DNA from: Gibbula magus
Lineage: Eukaryota; Mollusca; Gastropoda; Trochida; Trochidae
Assembly: GCA_936450465.1 (NCBI GenBank)
Contig: OW388302.1
Span: 18,615,569 to 18,679,568, forward strand
DNA length: 64,000 bases
Reading direction: 5' to 3'
Part shown: positions 63,001 through 64,000 of the stretch, piece after piece
How positions within the stretch are numbered: the first letter of the stretch is position 1
Layout of the letters: the number at the start of each line of letters is the position of its first letter
Program-made: the position numbers and the translations under genes
The notes under the pieces: generated by a model
Seen by the model: the letters and a program-made list of their open reading frames with translations, nothing else
The model's database searches: none
Told to the model about the DNA's origin: nothing

Positions 63001-64000
63001 CTCGTTTCGTATAATTCGTATCTAATGAGACCTCGTGTAGTATTCTGTATGTCTTGCATGACGAATACCATTTAGTCTTGCATGACGAGTACCATCCAAA
63101 ACAAGTGTCGATTCCTCAATATTCCACGAATGATTGTTTAAAAGGAACTACGACAATTACAGGTGAGTGGGTTGTGCGGCAACATGGACTATATTCCCGA
63201 CAACGACCTGGTAGAACGACCCTCCGGAAGTGTACTCGACGCCAACATGTTCACAAGCATGAACTCGGAAGGGAACTGTCTCACTTCTATGGATCCAAAA
63301 TCTCCAACACCCGAGGTACGAACTGTTTTGGTTTAAGAATTACTGAATAACGAACGCTTTTTCACAATCCGTTCCAAACCAGCAATACAGAATTATGAAT
63401 GTAGGGAAACCCTATATCATCGTGATTATTTACTTTTCGAGTAATTCTATTGAGGCCTTAACCTGTATCCACTATAATACTGTGTTAAATTTTTCAAATG
63501 GAATGCTCAAAATCGGCATTGATAATTGTAATAAAAAATGTATGTTCTACCTTTAATCCAGCTCAGTCATCGGTTATCAGCCCCTTACCGAGGTCATATC
63601 CCACACGTGGACACACAGACGACAATGATTGCCATGTTAGTTATTTACCGAGGTCATATCCCACACGTGGACTCAGAGACGGCAGTGATTTCCTTGTTAG
63701 TTACTTACCGAGGTCATATTTAACACGTGGACACACAGACGGCAGTGATTGCCTTGTTAGTTACTTGCCGAGGTCATATCTCACATTTGGACACACAGAC
63801 GGCAGTGATTGCCTTGTTAGTTACTTACCGAGGTCATATCCCACATGTGGACACACAGACGACAGTGATTGCCTTGTTAGTTACTTACCAAGGTCATATC
63901 CCACACGTGGACACACAGACGACAGTGGTTGCCTTGTTAGTTACTTACCGAGATCATATCCCACATTTGGACACACAGACGGCAGTGATTGCCTTGTTTG
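35933..64000 (+). CDS. Multi-exon EMI/EGF/VWD-C8-TIL-VWD secreted protein gene (3' incomplete)
   Basis: I assembled 14 coding exons: 35933-36003, 46286-46477, 47217-47278, 47814-47918, 49032-49160, 51599-51795, 52895-53009, 55388-55555, 55970-56142, 56843-57002, 59490-59751, 59957-60113, 60447-60719 and 63163-63315. Their phases join without a stop to give 739 codons. The order is signal peptide, EMI-like region, EGF-like domain, cysteine-rich module, degenerate VWD (about 205-346), C8 (about 360-458), TIL (about 460-535) and a second VWD (about 560 to the end). An N-terminal EMI ahead of repeated VWD-C8-TIL units is known from SCO-spondin. Gel-forming mucins, hemocytin/hemolectin and zonadhesin share the VWD-C8-TIL part. 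The product is probably a large, disulphide-rich extracellular protein that may multimerise. The gene continues beyond the window, so the family member cannot be fixed. Six or more introns carry minisatellites. Confidence 0.8.
36004..37244. other. Intron 1, unique 5' part: no feature seen
   Basis: About 1.2 kb of AT-rich intron before the array. A CAG/GTAAGTG string at 37,202-37,209 looks like a donor, but no in-frame exon can be built behind it. Confidence 0.5.
37245..46178 (+). repeat. 45-bp minisatellite array (~8.9 kb) inside intron 1
   Basis: Nearly 200 units carry TTCTGTTGGGAGGACGGGGT and TAATGACATATACTACGTC. The core (about 37,300-45,610) has 45-bp units. Both edges have units of about 46 bp with TTGCTCTATGGGAGGACGGG instead. 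Variant units (GATATTACG, TTATTTTGGGAGG, GTCTGATTG) recur at 1,125 bp and 585 bp, showing block duplication. Because 45 is a multiple of three and lacks stops, two plus-strand frames stay open for hundreds of codons. An 11-bp shift near 40,910 (TTTTTTTTGTTC) swaps them. The array ends about 110 bp before exon 2. Confidence 0.95.
46286..46477 (+). CDS. Exon 2: N-terminal part of an EMI-like region
   Basis: Acceptor TTATTTTCCCAG, donor GTGAGT, phase 2 to 2. It encodes AGKCNETVPEYIRKTAPCSE and onward to LVHLDIDCVYTG. Cysteines at the start, middle and end, just ahead of the CCSGYGGSNC of exon 3, fit a divergent EMI domain. The classic EMI tryptophan near the start is not visible, so the domain call rests mainly on the C-terminal motif in exon 3. 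Confidence 0.7.
46478..47216. other. Intron 2: no feature seen
   Basis: About 740 bp without arrays or recognisable elements. Its first bases (GTGAGTATCC after ACAGG) weakly resemble the start of exon 3 (CAGGTTGAGG). Confidence 0.5.
47217..47278 (+). CDS. Exon 3: end of EMI-like region
   Basis: A 62-nt exon encoding QVEVQKEVCCSGYGGSNCDE. The CC-x-G-Y/W-x-G-x-x-C signature is the usual C-terminal end of EMI domains, as in SCO-spondin, multimerins and emilins, and often leads straight into an EGF domain, as here. Acceptor TGCTGTGTACAG, donor GTACGT, phase 2 to 1. Confidence 0.8.
47279..47813. other. Intron 3: no feature seen
   Basis: About 535 bp of AT-rich intron with no array or known element. 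Confidence 0.5.
47814..47918 (+). CDS. Exon 4: EGF-like domain
   Basis: Encodes CHIPCGDHGECTKPNICEC followed by TDDYSGLYCDE. The spacing C-x3-C-x5-C-x5-C-x-C-x8-C is that of a compact EGF-like domain. No calcium-binding consensus precedes it. Acceptor TTTTAACTTCTCAG, donor GTAAAT, phase 1 to 1, typical of a shuffled EGF exon. Confidence 0.88.
47919..48644. other. Intron 4, 5' part: no feature seen
   Basis: AT-rich intron sequence up to the foldback element at 48,645. Confidence 0.45.
48645..49005. repeat. Foldback element with GCGAGAGCGAG loop, copy 2 (intron 4)
   Basis: In the opposite orientation this repeats the element at 25,427-25,801: TTACCCGAGGAAGGGTGTCA, the loop GCCGAGCGAGAGCGAGGG, GTAAAAGTCATATGACACA, CAAGCTACAGTGACGTCAC and GTGCATATGTGCTCATATCA, ending in ATATGGGTGATAAA. 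It ends about 25 bp before exon 5. Confidence 0.75.
49032..49160 (+). CDS. Exon 5: small cysteine-rich module
   Basis: Encodes YCFKNEFCGGERLDYSSEG followed by ECCGSDGGASFGRSGNCSKC. The CC-x6-ASFG-x4-C-x2-C pattern recalls TB-like (TGF-beta-binding-protein-like) modules with their CC and SWG signature. The module is too short for a full TB domain, so I call it only TB-like. Acceptor TTAACCCACAG, donor GTGAGT, phase 1 to 1. Confidence 0.75.
49196..49316. repeat. Degenerate third copy of the foldback core (intron 5)
   Basis: GATTATTACCTGAGAAATAC, then GTCCGAACGATAGCGAGGGT and AAAGGTCATATATACACTC, follow the same order as the core of the element at 48,645-49,005, with several changes. Confidence 0.5.
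49317..49817. other. Intron 5, middle part: no feature seen
   Basis: No gene or known repeat. Short frames on both strands here have no recognised motif. Confidence 0.45.
49818..50118. repeat. 30-bp tandem array in intron 5, 10 copies
   Basis: Ten nearly identical units, GGGGCATATGAGTAGGATAA followed by ATCACTACCC. The last three units carry GTGTAGG instead of GAGTAGG. There are no spacers, so this is not a CRISPR-like array. Frames are open on both strands because the unit is a multiple of three. Confidence 0.95.
50119..50571. other. Intron 5: no clear feature
   Basis: A weak imperfect inverted pair (CCCGCGGGCATTATT near 50,116 and AATAATGACCACGGG near 50,186). Otherwise nothing is recognised. 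Confidence 0.4.
50572..50668. repeat. ~31-bp tandem repeat, 3 copies
   Basis: CATTATTAAGATAATTGCCC-type units start at about 50,576, 50,607 and 50,639, separated by GGCAGAGGGA / GGTAGAGGAA. It is a short diverged minisatellite in intron 5. Confidence 0.75.
50880..51322. repeat. Foldback/MITE with ~75-bp inverted termini
   Basis: The left end CAGTCTGATTAAAATCGAC is mirrored at the right by GTCGATTTTAATCAGACTG. Inside, GCATCTGCCGGGATACGAAC on the left is matched by the complement of GTTCGTATCCCGGTAGATGC on the right. A shared AATAAAA/TTTTATT block lies between these. The central part has no coding capacity, and a short frame on each strand carries no domain. Confidence 0.75.
51319..51430. repeat. 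~22-bp degenerate tandem repeat
   Basis: Five or so units of the type TCTGAAAGAGGTTGGTAAAG start at the right end of the foldback (TGTCTGAAAG) and decay toward TCTGAATGACGTTTCTGAA. The array seems to have grown out of the element's edge. Confidence 0.65.
51430..51565 (+). repeat. tRNA-derived SINE fragment (GCGTCAT family), copy 2
   Basis: B box GGGTTCGATTCCC at 51,437-51,449, then GCGTCATACCAAAAGAC, GCTGTTGCTTCC and a TTATTATTATA tail. It lies directly upstream of exon 6 and shares head and body with the fragment at 1,381-1,550. Confidence 0.65.
51599..51795 (+). CDS. Exon 6: start of the first VWD domain
   Basis: Encodes TCRTWGECSYRTSLGVDYTY, then CSTCLMTLMANKDIQIKSF and CNPDDVCQCKK. The CRTWGE-x-Y-T-x8-Y-x-Y-C pattern fits the beginning of a VWD domain (C-x-x-WGD-x-HYxTFDG-x-x-F in typical members), but FDG is replaced by SLG and cysteines differ, so it is degenerate. 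The 5' edge is uncertain. A TAG acceptor at 51,598 keeps phase 1; in-frame alternatives are 51,623 and 51,626. The donor GTTATT at 51,796 is weak, but phase 0 matches exon 7. Confidence 0.68.
52030..52760 (+). repeat. 33-bp tandem array in intron 6
   Basis: About 21 units of TGTCCCTGAAGTGCAGCTAC followed by CGTATTTGTCTTA, with variants (CATCTACC, CCGCTGCTACC with a 3-bp gain). The core AGTGCAGCTACCG is identical to 13 bases of exon 6 (51,657-51,669). Frames stay open because of the 33-bp unit. The array stops about 130 bp before exon 7. Confidence 0.92.
52895..53009 (+). CDS. Exon 7: VWD domain 1, middle
   Basis: Encodes NLVITVTGSTWIFDSETQLL and then DPSGVNHTITDEPVNIGG. The alternating hydrophobic strands and the loop before the next strand pair fit the middle of a VWD domain. 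Acceptor TTTGTTCACAG, donor GTAGGT, phase 0 to 1. Confidence 0.78.
53010..53473. repeat. Intron 7, 5' part, with an 80-bp hairpin element
   Basis: Arms TTAACCCTTTC (53,356-53,366) and GAAAGGGTTAA (53,426-53,436) are perfectly complementary around a loop with AACGCTACAACGTTTTCG. It looks like a tiny MITE. The rest of this stretch shows nothing. Confidence 0.55.
53474..53796. repeat. Complete foldback element in intron 7
   Basis: The left end TTAAAGATGCATCCATTG with GTTGTTGGGGGTCACATATT is mirrored by AATATGTGATCCCCAACAAC and ATGGATGTACCTTTAA. Inner blocks also pair (GATGATAGTCGACT against GAGTCGACTATCATC). TTTAA lies at both edges. A decayed relative is at 7990-8170. Confidence 0.8.
53797..55387. 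other. Intron 7, 3' part; perfect 11-bp hairpin
   Basis: CTGGACATGAC-TTT-GTCATGTCCAG at 54,430-54,454 is a perfect short hairpin. The GC-richer block at 54,150-54,370 differs from the AT-rich surroundings and may be an unclassified repeat. No exon is recognised. Confidence 0.45.
55388..55555 (+). CDS. Exon 8: VWD domain 1, end
   Basis: Encodes LTVYEKMERINLKLTLYGIT, then IGIDTDGMTVITVNKG and FDGMCGSGTGDAS. The DG-MTVITV strand and the FDGMCGSGTGD segment correspond to the DG-x-V-x-V-x-V and GLCGNYDGD end of VWD domains. Only one cysteine remains where many members have C-x-LCG. Acceptor CATCTCCACAG, donor GTAAGT, phase 1 to 1. Confidence 0.83.
55556..55969. other. Intron 8: purine-rich, no array
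   Basis: The 5' part is rich in GGGGAAC/GGAAGGG purines. An 11-nt string between an AG and a GTGAGT at 55,768-55,778 was considered as a micro-exon and rejected because it breaks the frame. Confidence 0.5.
55970..56142 (+). CDS. Exon 9: first part of the C8 domain
   Basis: Encodes IEYALLSNPTNVRNRGNMFR, then CGNGLRRCDDSMDEEAEQAC and WLRSSGFRDCNPV. The C-x6-C and A-x-x-AC-x-x-L-x5-F-x-x-CNPVI spacing is that of the C8 domain that follows VWD. Acceptor TTTCGTTTTCAG, donor GTAAGT at 56,143, phase 1 to 0. The last 42 nt of the exon and the first 14 nt of the intron form the unit of a tandem array. Confidence 0.86.
56101..56416 (+). repeat. 56-bp tandem array spanning the exon 9 donor, ~6 copies
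   Basis: Units start at 56,101, 56,157, 56,213, 56,269, 56,325 and 56,381 (last partial). Each contains the coding-like GGCTTCAGAGACTGTAACC and, in copies 1 and 3-5, CCCGTGGTAAGTAGAAC with an intact donor. Copy 2 has GTGGCAAGTA, a GC instead of GT. Since 56 is not a multiple of three and a TAG occurs at 56,221, only the first donor gives the C8 frame. Confidence 0.95.
56843..57002 (+). CDS. Exon 10: second part of the C8 domain
   Basis: Encodes IHPEPSRQECKRAYCNAPT, then AVCNALSRYAGICIAKHIFF and WRKNDFC. The C-x4-YC, C-x-x-L-x-x-YA-x-x-C and W-R-x-x-x-FC pattern is the classic end of C8 (compare YA-x-x-C...W-R-x-x-x-C-P). Acceptor TGTGTATTTCAG, donor GTAAGT, phase 0 to 1. Confidence 0.88.
57143..57370 (+). 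repeat. 36-bp tandem repeat in intron 10, ~6 copies
   Basis: Units of AAATAGACATCGGTCTTTAA followed by GTAAATGCCAATCTCT recur every 36 bp (57,143, 57,179 and so on). They decay at the right into AATAGACAAATAGACATAGA. Confidence 0.85.
57371..58190. other. Intron 10, middle: imperfect hairpin only
   Basis: GTTGCTACCATAGTTTCC (58,021-58,038) pairs with GGAAACTATGATAGCAAC (58,101-58,118) with one mismatch. It is probably a small foldback element. No exon is seen. Confidence 0.5.
58190..59465 (+). repeat. 28-bp array running up to the exon 11 acceptor, ~45 copies
   Basis: Units of ACATAACACCCTTCCCCATG followed by CACAGTCG, with AAC/GAC and CTC/CCC variants. Blocks recur at 504 bp (18 units; 58,388 and 58,892 start near-identical series). 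Each unit holds a pyrimidine-rich CCCTTCCCCATGCACAG, which resembles a splice acceptor. The last unit (CGACATAACACCCTAATGAC) passes directly into the real acceptor CTCCCTTACAG of exon 11. Confidence 0.95.
59490..59751 (+). CDS. Exon 11: TIL domain and start of VWC-like linker
   Basis: Encodes KECPEGKDFSVFATRCPAKC, then CQEHTAACVCPTGTILDHNG and CVTPAACTCKYDGDIFNP, ending DGCNVW. The ten-cysteine-type pattern with C-x-CP-G-T-I/L-x-D-x-x-G-x-CV and C-x-C is a TIL (trypsin-inhibitor-like) domain, as found after C8 in von Willebrand factor, mucins and SCO-spondin. Acceptor CTCCCTTACAG, donor GTGAGT, phase 1 to 2. Confidence 0.9.
59957..60113 (+). CDS. Exon 12: linker and start of the second VWD domain
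   Basis: Encodes CKCTEYGLWDCVEQDCPVIC, then LLGPNTLNQFDSRSILIKS and SPCVFTLME. CKC-x5-W-x-C-x4-C is the short VWC-like tail that follows TIL. C-x-x-x-G-x6-FDSR and CVFTL open a VWD domain. Acceptor TTTGTGTTTCAG, donor GTAAGT at 60,114, phase 2 to 0. The donor lies inside a 33-bp tandem array. Confidence 0.85.
60092..60390 (+). repeat. 33-bp tandem array spanning the exon 12 donor, ~9 copies
   Basis: The unit is TGTCTTCACCCTCATGGAG, then GTAAGTGCAACATG. Donors lie at 60,114, 60,147 and every 33 bp after that. Most read GAGGTAAGTG; copy 5 has GTAACTG, copy 7 GTAAGTT and the last GTAAATG. The frame stays open through all copies and each adds VSATCVFTLME, so any donor would join in phase 0 to exon 13. 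Confidence 0.95.
60447..60719 (+). CDS. Exon 13: body of VWD domain 2
   Basis: Encodes MEDSLKVEASLTSNAISSV, then YSINVNSGILRVNGQNKILP, GLTISAESGVYVIRFLDIT and FSGIVISAIPSTYSGR. RVNG-x-x-x-x-LP is the usual VWD strand-turn (V-x-VNG-x-x-x-x-LP), followed by the IRF-x-x-x-x-x-LDAF strand pair. Acceptor TTTTCTCTTTCAG, donor GTGAGT at 60,720, phase 0 to 0. Its start ATGGAGGATAGT closely matches ATGGAG/GTAAGT at the exon 12 donor. Confidence 0.88.
60681..61286 (+). repeat. 101-bp tandem array spanning the exon 13 donor, 6 copies
   Basis: Copies start at 60,681, 60,782, 60,883, 60,984, 61,085 and 61,186. Each has 39 bp like the exon end (ATCGTCATCTCAGCTATCCC to CTCCGGGAGG) and 62 bp of intron. Donors read GTGAGTGG, except copy 2 with GTGTGTGG. 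The spacing shifts the frame, and the first donor is the one that fits exon 14. Confidence 0.95.
61287..62917. other. Intron 13, middle; (GGCGA)n run
   Basis: No exon is recognised. A short GGCGA repeat lies at 62,526-62,556. The rest is mixed AT-rich sequence. Confidence 0.45.
62918..63032. repeat. Foldback with 29-bp perfect arms and CTCGCTTTCGCTCGG loop
   Basis: The arm at 62,918-62,946 (contains CATTAGATACGAATTATACG) is exactly complementary to 63,004-63,032. Inside, GGTATCTGACC pairs with GGTCAGATACC around TCGCTTTCGCTC. The loop resembles those at about 25,730 and 48,715, although the arms differ. Confidence 0.8.
63163..63315 (+). CDS. Exon 14: end of VWD domain 2
   Basis: Encodes VSGLCGNMDYIPDNDLVERP, then SGSVLDANMFTSMNSEGNC. 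GLCGN-x-D-x-x-x-DND is the conserved VWD end. The acidic N-x-D-x-x-x-D-x-D set matches the calcium loop known in VWD domains (assignment by analogy). Acceptor GACAATTACAG, donor GTACGA (weak), phase 0. The exon starts with GTGAGTGGGTTGTG, which nearly repeats the first bases of the preceding intron. A following C8 is expected beyond the window. Confidence 0.85.
63316..63580. other. Intron 14, 5' part: no feature seen
   Basis: AT-rich sequence between exon 14 and the last array. Confidence 0.5.
63581..64000. repeat. 60-bp tandem array at the right edge, at least 7 copies
   Basis: Units with TTACCGAGGTCATATCCCAC and GTGATTGCCTTGTTAGTTAC recur every 60 bp from 63,585 and run off the window. Read on the minus strand, each unit contains CTCGGTAAGTAAC, a donor-like string, but on the strand opposite to the gene. 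Confidence 0.93.

Overview
The window is eukaryotic nuclear DNA, AT-rich, full of introns, dispersed short elements and very large minisatellites. Several short elements carry the RNA polymerase III B box and end in AGCGGCGTTAAAC followed by ACTCACTCAC. I associate that tail with marine gastropod molluscs such as abalones and limpets, so a gastropod is my best guess, from memory and not from a search.

Layout. Positions 1-9,200 are gene-poor and hold a 45-bp tandem repeat, SINE fragments and foldback elements. Positions 9,210-24,680 are one uninterrupted satellite with a unit of about 30 bp. It is organised into higher-order blocks of 542, 1,751 and 2,718 bp. Positions 24,700-35,600 hold foldback and MITE-like elements, tRNA-derived SINEs and no gene that I can recognise. 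A promoter with TATAAAA, an E-box and CCAAT motifs lies at about 35,650-35,820.

From 35,933 to beyond the right edge lies one plus-strand gene. I could assemble it as 14 coding exons with consistent splice phases (2,217 nt, 739 codons, no stop, incomplete at the 3' end). The order is signal peptide, an EMI-like cysteine region ending in CCSGYGGSNC, an EGF-like domain, a small cysteine-rich module, a degenerate VWD, C8, TIL and a second VWD with GLCGN. It is a secreted protein of the SCO-spondin / mucin / hemocytin superfamily.

The most striking feature is that this gene's splice sites are entangled with minisatellites. The 3' ends of exons 9, 12 and 13, together with their splice donors, are tandemly repeated (56-, 33- and 101-bp units). 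A 28-bp array carrying acceptor-like CCCTTCCCCATGCACAG runs to within 30 bp of exon 11. The first bases of introns 12 and 13 nearly duplicate the first bases of the next exon. This suggests intron gain or remodelling by tandem duplication of exon segments. In exon 12 the unit is 33 bp and stop-free, so use of different donors would add 11 residues at a time without breaking the frame. Introns 1, 5, 6, 10 and 14 also carry arrays. The intron 1 array (about 8.9 kb, 45-bp unit) has a two-unit relative 3.3 kb upstream of the array, on the other side of the promoter.
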